Shown piece after piece: positions 1 through 6,190 of a DNA stretch of 15,014 nucleotides. Position 1 is the stretch's first letter, and each line of letters opens with the position of its first letter. A model generated the notes under the pieces. The model did not search any database. It saw only the letters and a program-made list of their open reading frames with translations, and was not told where the DNA came from. The stretch is from Maricaulis sp. (GTDB taxonomy: Bacteria > Pseudomonadota > Alphaproteobacteria > Caulobacterales > Maricaulaceae), in the NCBI GenBank assembly GCA_002694345.1, contig NZLV01000230.1, positions 1 through 15,014 on the forward strand, in the 5' to 3' direction. The position numbers and the translations under genes are program-made.

Positions 1-1
1 G

Positions 2-1432
2 CTGCGCACATCTGCCCAGCGCGCCGGCGTGACCCTGATCTCCGTCGAGACCAATCCGGTCGACACCGCCTGGACCGACCGGCCCGAACCGCCCAAGACC
101 CCGGTTGTGCCGCACCCGATCGAGTTTGCCGGCGAAGACCATGCCTCCAAGCGCTCGCGCATCGGCATTGCCATCCGCAAGGGGGGCGCCGACGCCGCCG
201 TGATCACGGCGCCGCCCTCGATCGCCTGGCTGTTCAATGTCCGCGGCAGCGATGTCTCGCGCTCGCCCCTGCCCCTCTCCGCCGCCATCATCGAGGCGGA
301 CGGCACGGCGACCTTCTTCGTCGACCCCGACAAGATCACCGACGAGACCCGCGCCCATCTGGGCAATGAGATCGCCCTGCGTCCGGAAAGCGAATTCGGA
401 GACGGCCTCGCGGCCTGTCAGGGCAAGACGGTCCGCGTCGATCCCACCACGGCCTCGGCCTGGGTGCTGGAAACGCTCGAAGCCGGCGGTGCCAGCGTGC
501 AACAGCTGGAAGACCCGGTCATGCGGCCCAAGGCGGCCAAGAATGCCGCCGAGGTCGAAGGCTCCCGTCAGGCCCATATCCGCGATGGCGGCGCCATCGT
601 GAAATTCCTGCACTGGCTCGACACCGAAGCCCAGTCCGGCGAGATCGACGAGATCCAGGCCGCGCAAAAGCTGGAAGGCTTCCGCAAGCAATTGCCGGAA
701 CTGCGCGATCTCTCCTTCGACACGATTTCCGGCGCGCAGGGCAATGGGGCCTTCGCCCACTATCGCGTCTCCGAGGATACCAATCTCAAGCTCGCGAAGG
801 GCTCGCTCTACCTCGTGGACAGTGGCGGCCAGTATCCCGACGGCACCACGGACATCACCCGCACCGTGCCGATCGGCGAACCGACCGCGGAGATGCGCAC
901 CCAGTTCACCCGCGTGCTCAAGGGCCATATCGCCCTGTCCATGGTCCGCTTCCCCAAGGGCACGACCGGCACGCAGCTGGACATTCTCGCCCGCTTCCCC
1001 CTGTGGCAGGCCGGGTTCGACTATGACCATGGCACCGGCCATGGCGTCGGCAGCTTCCTGGGTGTCCATGAAGGCCCGCAACGCATCGCCAAGGCCCCCA
1101 ATGCCGTGGCGCTGGAACCGGGCATGATCGTCTCCAACGAGCCGGGCTATTACAAGGCCGACGGCTATGGCATCCGGATCGAGAACCTCCAGGTCGTGAC
1201 CGACCCGGCGGAGATCCCCGGCGGCGAACGCCCGATGCTGGGCTTCGAGACCCTGACCGTGGCCCCGATCCATGCCGGCCTGATCGATACCGGCCTGCTC
1301 AGCGCCGAGGAACTGGCCTGGCTGGATAGCTATCACGCTTTGGTGCGTGAGCGCGTCCTGCCCCTGGTCGAGGGTGAGGTCGCGGACTGGCTGGTCCGCG
1401 CCACCGAACCGCTCGCTGGCGCCCATCCGTGA
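2..1432 (+). CDS. Xaa-Pro aminopeptidase (aminopeptidase P, M24 family), 5' end outside window
   Basis: Metallopeptidase removing the N-terminal residue from peptides with proline at position 2; probably cytoplasmic. The frame is open from base 2, so the gene begins upstream; the first in-window start-like codon (GTG at 29) is likely internal. Counting from that GTG, residues 1-30 match the segment linking the creatinase-like domains (WTDRPEPPKTPVV), and a second creatinase-like domain and the catalytic pita-bread domain follow. All five dimetal ligands are visible: D264 (VDSGGQY), D275 (TTDITRT), H338 (GTGHGVG), E371 (SNEPGYY) and E385 (GIRIENL). The D-D spacing of 11 and E-E spacing of 14 are as in animal XPNPEP1-type enzymes, so this is the long (about 600 aa) form and roughly 130 N-terminal residues are missing. 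Its stop overlaps the next gene's start. The family call is firm; the exact peptide preference is not visible. Confidence 0.93.
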   Translation: MRTSAQRAGVTLISVETNPVDTAWTDRPEPPKTPVVPHPIEFAGEDHASKRSRIGIAIRKGGADAAVITAPPSIAWLFNVRGSDVSRSPLPLSAAIIEADGTATFFVDPDKITDETRAHLGNEIALRPESEFGDGLAACQGKTVRVDPTTASAWVLETLEAGGASVQQLEDPVMRPKAAKNAAEVEGSRQAHIRDGGAIVKFLHWLDTEAQSGEIDEIQAAQKLEGFRKQLPELRDLSFDTISGAQGNGAFAHYRVSEDTNLKLAKGSLYLVDSGGQYPDGTTDITRTVPIGEPTAEMRTQFTRVLKGHIALSMVRFPKGTTGTQLDILARFPLWQAGFDYDHGTGHGVGSFLGVHEGPQRIAKAPNAVALEPGMIVSNEPGYYKADGYGIRIENLQVVTDPAEIPGGERPMLGFETLTVAPIHAGLIDTGLLSAEELAWLDSYHALVRERVLPLVEGEVADWLVRATEPLAGAHP

Positions 1433-1959
1433 TCCGAGCCGGTTTCGTGCTCCTGGCAGCCGCCCTTCTGGGCGGCTGCTTCTATTCCGAGGATGCGCTG
1501 ATCGGCCGGTTCTCGGCCCAATTCCCCTTGGATGAAGGCTTTTACAGCCACACCCCCTATCATCCCGACGGCCGGCCTTTCGACCGTCCGGCCTGGTCTG
1601 GCGAGATTGACCGCCGCGGCGCCCGCTACGTCTCCGACGATGAGAATTTCCCGCACCAGAACACCCGGCTGCGCGAACTCTCCCCCGGCATCTACGCCGC
1701 CCAGCGCGAGAGCGAGGGCCGCTATCTCTACGGCCTGGTCTGGGTCTATGAGGGCGGCCGCGTCGCCACCTACCACCAGCCCCAGTGCGCCGACCTCTCC
1801 GACACCGCCCGCACCACCTACGAGCTCGTCGAACACGACGAGGAACGCGGCGCCTGCGAAGTCACCGACTGGAACCGCCTGGAAGGCGCCCTGCTCAGCT
1901 ATATCAGCGAGCATGACGGCAATGTGCCCATCGACGGCGTCTACCGCCGGGTGGATTGA
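1429..1959 (+). CDS. small lipoprotein of unknown function
   Basis: A 176-aa protein not recognised beyond its export signal. It begins with a short charged stretch, a hydrophobic core and a lipobox, LLGGC, with the lipidated cysteine at residue 17, so it should be processed by signal peptidase II and anchored in a membrane facing the periplasm. The mature part is rich in aromatic and acidic residues (for example YHPDGRPFDRPAW and GRYLYGLVWVYEGGRVATY), which suggests a small beta-rich fold. Two further cysteines, in the HQPQCADLS and ERGACEVTD stretches, could form a disulfide. The GTG start overlaps the preceding TGA (GTGA), so it is translationally coupled to the aminopeptidase gene. No paralogue or partner is visible nearby. 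Confidence 0.8.
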   Translation: MIRAGFVLLAAALLGGCFYSEDALIGRFSAQFPLDEGFYSHTPYHPDGRPFDRPAWSGEIDRRGARYVSDDENFPHQNTRLRELSPGIYAAQRESEGRYLYGLVWVYEGGRVATYHQPQCADLSDTARTTYELVEHDEERGACEVTDWNRLEGALLSYISEHDGNVPIDGVYRRVD

Positions 1960-1988
1960 GACGTTTTGACGTCCACCACCCCCTAAAC

Positions 1989-2089
1989 CGTCATCCCACG
2001 GTGGGGGCACAGCCCCCATCCGGGGGACCTGTGCTAACCCGCAGACAGGATGGATGAGGTCCCCCGGACAAGCCGGGGGATGTCGACGA
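1989..2089. repeat. pair of inverted REP-like palindromic units (BIME-like)
   Basis: Two related palindromic units face each other in the convergent lipoprotein/dksA intergenic region. AGGTCCCCCGGA at 2057-2068 is the exact reverse complement of 2019-2030, and the outer ends resemble each other (GTCATCCC near 1990; GGGGATGTCGAC ending near 2087). Each unit also folds alone: TGGGGGC/GCCCCCA at 2002-2018 and CCCCCGG/CCGGGGG at 2061-2079. This resembles the dispersed GTCATCCC-type extragenic palindromes of many alphaproteobacteria. A role in 3'-end protection or termination is inference. Confidence 0.6.
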
Positions 2090-2116
2090 TTTTTGGGCTT
2101 TGAACAAGCGCCAGGT

Positions 2117-2170
2117 CCTCGCCCTTCACGAGCGAGGGGGACCGCTGCGTGAGCAGCGGTGGAGTGGGTG
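2117..2170 (+). repeat. two-hairpin extragenic repeat, copy 1
   Basis: This copy consists of a hairpin CCTCGC/GCGAGG (2117-2122 with 2132-2137), a short G-rich spacer, a second hairpin ACCGCTGC-GTGA-GCAGCGGT (2141-2160) and the tail GGAGTGGGTG (2161-2170). The same order of elements and the same tail recur at 10989-11040 (opposite strand) and, more diverged, at 10911-10960. Stem bases differ between copies in ways that keep pairing, so the folded structure appears to be what is conserved. Confidence 0.65.
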
Positions 2171-2173
2171 CCT

Positions 2174-2202
2174 GAAGAAAAACCGGAAGCGCGCCGCGCT
2201 TC
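2174..2202 (-). terminator. rho-independent terminator of dksA
   Basis: Just after the dksA stop, on the minus strand, lies the stem GAAGCGC/GCGCTTC (2186-2192 with 2196-2202, 3-nt loop), then a run of five T (complement of 2178-2182). This is a standard intrinsic terminator layout. Confidence 0.7.
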
Positions 2203-2207
2203 ACCGC

Positions 2208-2636
2208 CTAATCGTCGCGGTGGACGCGTTCCTTGCGCTCGTGGCGTTCCTGCGCCTCGAGGCTGAGCGTGGCGACCGGGCGGGCGTCGAGACGCGCCAA
2301 GGCGATCGGTTCGCCGGTCTCTTCGCAATAGCCGTACTCGTCTTCCTCGATCCGGCGCAGCGCGCTCTCGATCTTGGAGATCAGCTTGCGCTGGCGGTCG
2401 CGGGCGCGAAGTTCCAGGGAGCGGTCGGTTTCCGTGGAGGCACGGTCTGCCAGGTCCGGCAGGGCGCCCATGTCTTCCTGGAGATTGGAAATGGTCGAGC
2501 GGCTTTCACGAAGGATCTCGTCCTTCCAAGCCATGAGCTTGCGGCGGAAGTATTCCTTCTGCCGGTCATTCATGAAGTCCTCGTCCTCGGAGGGGACGTA
2601 GTCTTTCGGAAGTTCAATGCGTTCAGCTTCGCTCAT
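2208..2636 (-). CDS. dksA: RNA polymerase-binding transcription factor DksA (single-cysteine type)
   Basis: DksA inserts into the RNA polymerase secondary channel and, with ppGpp, adjusts initiation at rRNA and amino acid promoters. The 142-aa length fits the family. A long coiled coil covers roughly residues 30-100, with the tip motif DLADRA (D61, D64, A66) corresponding to the functional acidic tip of E. coli DksA. The C-terminal globule reads YGYCEETGEPIALARLDARP. Only the first zinc-finger cysteine (C104) remains; the other three positions are T107, S125 and A128, so it probably cannot hold a four-Cys zinc site. This looks like the usual alphaproteobacterial version rather than decay. The start ATG has GGAAAG upstream, a sigma-70-like promoter lies 55-82 bp before it and a terminator follows. 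It lies downstream of fliX in the same direction but has its own signals. Confidence 0.93.
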   Translation of the reverse strand: MSEAERIELPKDYVPSEDEDFMNDRQKEYFRRKLMAWKDEILRESRSTISNLQEDMGALPDLADRASTETDRSLELRARDRQRKLISKIESALRRIEEDEYGYCEETGEPIALARLDARPVATLSLEAQERHERKERVHRDD

Positions 2637-2690
2637 CGCTTTCCACTCAACTCTACGCAGTCGTGCGCTCTCCCCCAGAAAGCGGGCCGG

Positions 2691-2718
2691 AGAATATGCA
2701 CGGACCCTTCGGAGTCAA
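2691..2718 (-). promoter_or_regulatory. sigma-70-type promoter of dksA
   Basis: On the minus strand, TTGACT (2713-2718) and TATTCT (2691-2696) are separated by 16 bp, predicting a start near 2684 and a leader of about 48 nt. A 7-bp dyad, TTGCCTG/CAGGCAA (2732-2738 with 2750-2756), lies just upstream of the -35 box; its role is unknown. Confidence 0.55.
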
Positions 2719-2831
2719 CGCACAAGCGCTGTTGCCTGCCGATACCAGTCAGGCAAATAGCCGAATAGGTTGAAGAAATTGTGTCATTCCACAGTGATCA
2801 AAACCGTGAAAAACAGGCGTGAACGGCCCGT

Positions 2832-3251
2832 CTAGCTGAATTTGGCCAATTCCACGGCGGCGCGAGTCTCGACCTCGTCGAGGGCCGCCTCCAGCTGGGC
2901 GTCATGGGTCTGGTCGCGGCGCGTCTGGAGCAGATTCATCAGGGCCACCAGTTTCGAGCGCGGCAGACCGCCTTCCAGCAGGCCGATTTTCAGCTCGTCG
3001 AGCACGTCCAGCAGGCTCATCGCCCGCTCGGTCGCCTTCTTCTTGGCCTGGGTCGCATCCTCGACACCCTGAAGGGCCAGGATCGCATCGACGGACTGGA
3101 CGGAGCTGACGGCCGAAGCCCCGCTCATCGGAGCAGACCCGCTTGCCTGGCTCCCGGTCTCAACCTGGAATCCGTTTCCGCTGGCGCCGGACGTAGTCTT
3201 GCGCTTGGCGGCAGATGCCGAAGAAGTCGAGCTGGGTCCCTGGATTTTCAT
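2832..3251 (-). CDS. fliX: flagellar assembly regulator FliX
   Basis: In Caulobacter, FliX couples completion of early basal-body structures to activity of the sigma-54 activator FlbD, and is needed for P/L-ring stability and late gene expression. This 139-aa protein has a low-complexity Ser/Ala/Gly/Thr N-terminus (residues 1-50), then the conserved FliX core: VDAILALQGVEDA (about 54-66), a basic KKK stretch, LLDVLDELKIGLLEGGL (about 79-95) and a helical C-terminus ending ELAKF. It is transcribed divergently from flgI, an arrangement I associate with Caulobacter. A perfect TTAA-N7-TTAAC box lies 50 bp upstream of its ATG, matching the CtrA control expected of an early flagellar class gene. 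The Shine-Dalgarno sequence is weak. flbD itself is not in this window. Confidence 0.9.
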   Translation of the reverse strand: MKIQGPSSTSSASAAKRKTTSGASGNGFQVETGSQASGSAPMSGASAVSSVQSVDAILALQGVEDATQAKKKATERAMSLLDVLDELKIGLLEGGLPRSKLVALMNLLQTRRDQTHDAQLEAALDEVETRAAVELAKFS

Positions 3252-3300
3252 GTCGCGTGTCCATGCCTCGGTGCGTGCGTTAATGCATGGGCCGGGCCGA

Positions 3301-3316
3301 TTAATAGAGGCTTAAC
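3301..3316 (-). promoter_or_regulatory. CtrA-type binding box upstream of fliX
   Basis: TTAA-TAGAGGC-TTAAC is an exact match to the TTAA-N7-TTAAC motif recognised by the cell-cycle regulator CtrA. It sits 50 bp before the fliX start, where it could overlap the -35 region. Direct binding is inference. Confidence 0.65.
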
Positions 3317-3330
3317 TTAGCCGATTTGAC

Positions 3331-3345
3331 CGGCAATTTCTGCCG
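3331..3345 (+). promoter_or_regulatory. FlbD/ftr-like upstream activator dyad of flgI
   Basis: CGGCAATTTCTGCCG is a dyad with 5-bp arms, 104 bp upstream of the flgI sigma-54 element. The identical 15-mer occurs, in the same orientation relative to the promoter, upstream of the flagellin gene at 13987-14811. Position and repetition fit an enhancer for the sigma-54 activator FlbD. It may also act on fliX, as Caulobacter FlbD sites can repress neighbouring early promoters. Confidence 0.65.
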
Positions 3346-3449
3346 CCCGCAAGCCCCACCCGGTCATGTTTTCCGCCCCGGGAAACAGGCCCCGACCACT
3401 CAACTCATTGTTTTTAAGCGTCTTATTTTATTAACCAAGACCGGCATTC

Positions 3450-3464
3450 TGGCACGGTCTTCGC
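3450..3464 (+). promoter_or_regulatory. sigma-54 promoter of the flgI operon
   Basis: TGGCACGGTCTTCGC matches the -24/-12 consensus TGGCACG-N4-TTGC with one mismatch and exact GG-to-GC spacing. The predicted start is near 3475, about 24 nt before the flgI ATG. An IHF-like sequence with one mismatch (3398-3410) lies between it and the upstream dyad. Confidence 0.75.
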
Positions 3465-3498
3465 AAGGACGTGAGCGAAACGACCCGGAGACCGCAAA

Positions 3499-4620
3499 AT
3501 GCGCATCATCACCGCCCTGCTGACCGCCCTGATCCTGGCCCTGCCGGCTCACGCCTCGTCGCGGATCAAGGACATGGTCGACATCGAGGATGTCCGTGAC
3601 AACCAAATCGTCGGCTACGGCCTCGTGGTCGGTCTGGACGGCACCGGTGACAGCCTGCGCAACTCCGCCTTCACCAACCAGTCGCTCAACGCGATGCTGG
3701 AACGCTTCAACGTCAACACGCGCGACGCCAATCTGAACACCCGCAATGTGGCCGCGGTGATGGTCACCGCCTCGCTGCCGGCCTTCTCCAGCCAGGGCAC
3801 GCGGATCGATGTCACGATCTCCGCCATTGGCGATGCCGGTTCCCTGCAGGGCGGCACGCTGATCGCCACGCCGTTGCTGGACAGCTACGGCCGCACCTGG
3901 GCCGTCGCCCAGGGCTCGCTCACCGTTGGCGGTTTCCAGGCCCAGGGCGATGCCGCCTCGATCACCCGCGGCGTACCGACTTCCGGCCGCATCGCCTCCG
4001 GCGCCATCGTCGAGAACCCCTTCGCCGGCACCGGGATTGATCCCTGGGCGGAGATCGCCAATCGCGACAGCCTGGCCCTGTCCCTGCGCAACCCGGACTT
4101 CACCACGGCGCGCCGCATGGCCAGCGCCATCAATGCCTATGTCGGTGACGGCACCGCCCGGGCCGAGAACCCGTCCACGGTCCGCCTGACCCGCCCGGCC
4201 AGCTTCCGCGGCGACATGATCGACCTGATCTCCGAGGTGGAGCAGCTGCGCGTCGAGGCCGACCAGCCGGCCCGCATCATCATCGATGAGAATACCGGCA
4301 CCATTGTCATGGGCGAGAATGTGCGCGTCTCCACCGTCGCCATCGCCCAGGGCAATCTGACCATCACCGTCACCGAGACGCCCGTCGCCTCCCAGCCCAA
4401 CCCGTTCGCCGAGGTTGGCCAGACCGAGGTCCTGCCGCGCACCCAGGTGACGGCCGAAGAGGACACGATGCAGCTGGGCGTGCTCGACCAGGGCGGCGTC
4501 TCCCTGCGCGAACTGGTCGATGGCCTCAACGCGATGGGTGTCACGCCGCGCGACATGATCACCATCCTCCAGGCCATCAAGGCAGCCGGCGCGCTGCAGG
4601 CCGAGATCGAGGTCCTGTAA
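3499..4620 (+). CDS. flgI: flagellar P-ring protein FlgI
   Basis: FlgI assembles in the periplasm around the flagellar rod as the P ring, with FlgH as the outer-membrane L ring. The 373-aa length is normal. A Sec signal peptide is clear (MRIITALLTALILALPAHA) with likely cleavage after A19. The mature start SRIKDMVDIEDVRDNQIVGYGLVVGL and the later TRGVPTSGRI, VQL-type and GVTPRDMITILQAIKAAGAL segments are family signatures running to the last residues. The ATG has GGAG at 3487-3490 with 8-nt spacing and follows a sigma-54 promoter. It is first in a three-gene operon; the next ATG comes 2 nt after its stop. Placing flgI under sigma-54 control and divergent from fliX agrees with the class III position of ring genes in Caulobacter. 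Confidence 0.97.
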   Translation: MRIITALLTALILALPAHASSRIKDMVDIEDVRDNQIVGYGLVVGLDGTGDSLRNSAFTNQSLNAMLERFNVNTRDANLNTRNVAAVMVTASLPAFSSQGTRIDVTISAIGDAGSLQGGTLIATPLLDSYGRTWAVAQGSLTVGGFQAQGDAASITRGVPTSGRIASGAIVENPFAGTGIDPWAEIANRDSLALSLRNPDFTTARRMASAINAYVGDGTARAENPSTVRLTRPASFRGDMIDLISEVEQLRVEADQPARIIIDENTGTIVMGENVRVSTVAIAQGNLTITVTETPVASQPNPFAEVGQTEVLPRTQVTAEEDTMQLGVLDQGGVSLRELVDGLNAMGVTPRDMITILQAIKAAGALQAEIEVL

Positions 4621-4622
4621 TC

Positions 4623-4949
4623 ATGGACGGCCTTCTCGAACTCCAGATGGCGAATGCCACCGCGGCCGGACGCACCCAGGGTGCCCCGGACATCAGCGGT
4701 GTGCGGACCGAGGCGGAAGCCCGCCAGGTCGCCGAGGAGTTTGAAAGCTTCTTCCTCTCCCAGATGCTGGAACAGATGTTCACCGGCGTGGGCGAGGACA
4801 ATCCCTTTGGCGGCGGAGCCGGCGAGCGCGCCTTCCGCGGCCTGCTGCACGAGGAATACGCCAAGGTCATGGCCCGCTCCGGCGGTCTGGGCCTGGCCGA
4901 CCGTCTGACCAGCCAAGTCCTGCGCTACCAGGAAACCGGAGAGCTTTGA
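4623..4949 (+). CDS. flgJ: rod-binding protein, FlgJ N-terminal domain only
   Basis: This 108-aa protein corresponds to the rod-binding half of FlgJ and helps assemble or cap the periplasmic rod. The domain covers about residues 33-105, with EEFESFFLSQMLEQMF, a GGGAGERAFRGLLHEEYA segment and GGLGLADRLTSQVLR, all typical of the rod-binding family. The muramidase domain of enterobacterial FlgJ is absent, as is usual in alphaproteobacteria, where a separate lytic enzyme opens the peptidoglycan. It starts 2 nt after the flgI stop and is followed 2 nt after its own stop by the next gene, both junctions having a TC-ATG spacer. Translational coupling within the sigma-54-driven operon is likely. Confidence 0.9.
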   Translation: MDGLLELQMANATAAGRTQGAPDISGVRTEAEARQVAEEFESFFLSQMLEQMFTGVGEDNPFGGGAGERAFRGLLHEEYAKVMARSGGLGLADRLTSQVLRYQETGEL

Positions 4950-4951
4950 TC

Positions 4952-5401
4952 ATGTCTGAACTTCACGCTGCCAATCCGACCGAACGTGTCCAGGCCCTGC
5001 TCCGCCTGACCCAGCGCCTGACCCAATTGCTCGAGGAAGAGACCCGCCTGTTCAAAGCCCGCCGTCCCCAGGACGCGATCGGCCTGCAGGACGAGAAGAC
5101 CCAGCTGGCCAATGTCTATCGCGCCGAGGTCGCCCGCACCAAGCAGGACCCGACCCGGTTCGCCACCGCTCCGGCCCCGCTCAAGACCATGCTGCGCGAC
5201 GCCACCCAGGCCTTCCACACCGCCCTGTCGGAGAACGGCCATGTCGTGAATGCGCTGAAGGTCGTGACCGAAGGCGTGGTGAAAGCCATCGCCGACGAAG
5301 CCGCCCGCCAGCGCTCGGCCCCGTCCGGCTACGGCCCCGGCGCCACCACGCCCAACACCCCGCCCAAGGGCTTCGCCCTGGCGGTTAATCGGACCGCCTG
5401 A
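4952..5401 (+). CDS. FlgN-like flagellar protein (Caulobacter FlbY-type)
   Basis: A 149-aa, largely helical protein, third in the flgI operon. Residues 8-100 form long amphipathic helices (VQALLRLTQRLTQLLEEETRLFKARR, then LQDEKTQLANVYRAEVAR), the pattern of FlgN-family export chaperones that bind hook-associated proteins in the cytoplasm. The tail from about residue 112 is rich in Pro, Gly and Thr and looks disordered, ending GFALAVNRTA. A protein of this kind in this position is, as I recall, called FlbY in Caulobacter, but I assign no symbol. I chose ATG 4952 because GGAGA at 4938-4942 is well spaced; a TTG at 4946 is possible but unlikely. It converges on hicB with only 5 bp between stops and no obvious terminator. 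The FlgN family assignment rests on pattern and context. Confidence 0.75.
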   Translation: MSELHAANPTERVQALLRLTQRLTQLLEEETRLFKARRPQDAIGLQDEKTQLANVYRAEVARTKQDPTRFATAPAPLKTMLRDATQAFHTALSENGHVVNALKVVTEGVVKAIADEAARQRSAPSGYGPGATTPNTPPKGFALAVNRTA

Positions 5402-5406
5402 TCGCG

Positions 5407-5808
5407 CTACCCCGCCAACGCCGACAGCGCTGCCGACACCATGAAGGCCGACCGGTTCATTCCGGCGGCCGACGCGGCCTGGTCGATCAGGGCCAACTGC
5501 CCGGTATCCACCGACAGATTGATCCGCGTGATCTTCCCGCTCGCAACGGCCGGACTGACATAGGCCATCAGCACGGCCTCCGCCTGGTCCGACCGGAACT
5601 CCGGATCCTCGAGAAGGTCATCAATCGAGCGGGCTGGCGGCACCACTTCCCCATCCTGCCTGAATCCTTCCAGATGCAGGGCCAGAGCCAGGCGCGCCTC
5701 GCTCAAGGCCGCCTCCACCGTCCGCCCGGCCGATACGCACCCGGGCAGATCGGGAAACATCACGCCGTAATCACTGTCAGCGTCCTTGTGGACCAGGGCG
5801 ACATACAT
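5407..5808 (-). CDS. hicB: HicB-family antitoxin
   Basis: Antitoxin that binds and neutralises the HicA RNase and represses its own operon. The 133-aa protein has the two expected parts. Residues 1-75 form the HicB fold with YGVMFPDLPGCVSAGRTVEAALSEA and a second segment containing PPARSIDDLLED. Residues 95-130 form a ribbon-helix-helix DNA-binding domain (TRINLSVDTGQLALIDQAASAAGMNRSAFM). The frame stays open upstream through hicA, but the family N-terminus MYVALVHKDADSDYGVMFPDLPGC begins at the ATG at 5808. It follows hicA by 62 bp. That gap holds its own promoter-like sequence and a palindrome, so extra antitoxin could be made independently of the toxin. Confidence 0.9.
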   Translation of the reverse strand: MYVALVHKDADSDYGVMFPDLPGCVSAGRTVEAALSEARLALALHLEGFRQDGEVVPPARSIDDLLEDPEFRSDQAEAVLMAYVSPAVASGKITRINLSVDTGQLALIDQAASAAGMNRSAFMVSAALSALAG

Positions 5809-5831
5809 GGTCAGCTCCGCGCCTGCCGAGT

Positions 5832-5874
5832 TACACACCCCGTGTGTATAACGGATCGCCCGTCGCCTGTTCAA
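5832..5874 (-). promoter_or_regulatory. internal hicB promoter with overlapping palindromic operator
   Basis: On the minus strand, TTGAAC (5869-5874, overlapping the hicA stop codon) and TTATAC (5846-5851) are separated by exactly 17 bp, a strong sigma-70-type promoter. The palindrome TACACACCCCGTGTGTA (5832-5848, 7-bp arms) overlaps the -10 and the start region, ideally placed for repression by the ribbon-helix-helix domain of HicB. A TACACC half-site lies upstream of hicA near 6093. Confidence 0.65.
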
Positions 5875-6074
5875 GCCTGCTCCCAGCCGGCCTGACGATA
5901 AATCGATCTCAGCGTCCCGGCCGGCAGATCCCGCTTGGGATGCGGCACCGTTACCCGCCCAGCGCGAAGCGGATGTTTCCACTGCGTATGGGTTCCCTTC
6001 TGATTGACCTTGACCCAGCCCTCTTTGCGGAGCCGCTGGATGATCTCCCGGCTGCTCATGGACATGCTGGCCAT
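5871..6074 (-). CDS. hicA: HicA-family mRNA interferase toxin
   Basis: A small basic RNase of the double-stranded RNA-binding-like fold that cleaves mRNA when HicB is lost. The 67 residues contain the whole family pattern: SREIIQRLRKEGW (8-20), the catalytic histidine region KGTHTQWKHP with H29, and the C-terminal VTVPHPKRDLPAGTLRSIYRQAG (41-63). In many homologues the motif is GSHH; here the second His is Thr, while the first and presumed catalytic His is kept. Three in-frame ATGs (6074, 6065, 6059) are possible; the AGGATGG sequence suits 6065 best and the family usually starts near MSSREI. The gene comes first in the hicAB pair, divergent from the methyltransferase gene. The system appears intact. 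Confidence 0.9.
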   Translation of the reverse strand: MASMSMSSREIIQRLRKEGWVKVNQKGTHTQWKHPLRAGRVTVPHPKRDLPAGTLRSIYRQAGWEQA

Positions 6075-6190
6075 CCTGATCCGTCATCAGAATACACCTA
6101 TAAGATGCATATCCACAACCAGAGAGTTAATTCGATCCACCCTTTACATCCCCACCCGAACCCCGCACCCATGGGGACAGGGAGTGCGTG

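Noticed and set aside
1333..2768. Open frames at 1333-2328 (minus) and 2100-2768 (plus)
   Set aside because: They run across repeats and terminators and lie antisense to the lipoprotein and dksA coding regions; compositions are biased and no motif is seen.
5809..6087. N-terminal extension of the hicB frame through hicA
   Set aside because: The extension overlaps hicA on the same strand in another frame; family homology starts at MYVALVHKDADSDYG, and a promoter and palindrome occupy the gap.
6102..6190. Possible promoters between hicA and the methyltransferase gene
   Set aside because: Several AT-rich hexamers occur, but none gives a -35/-10 pair with good spacing that I would defend.
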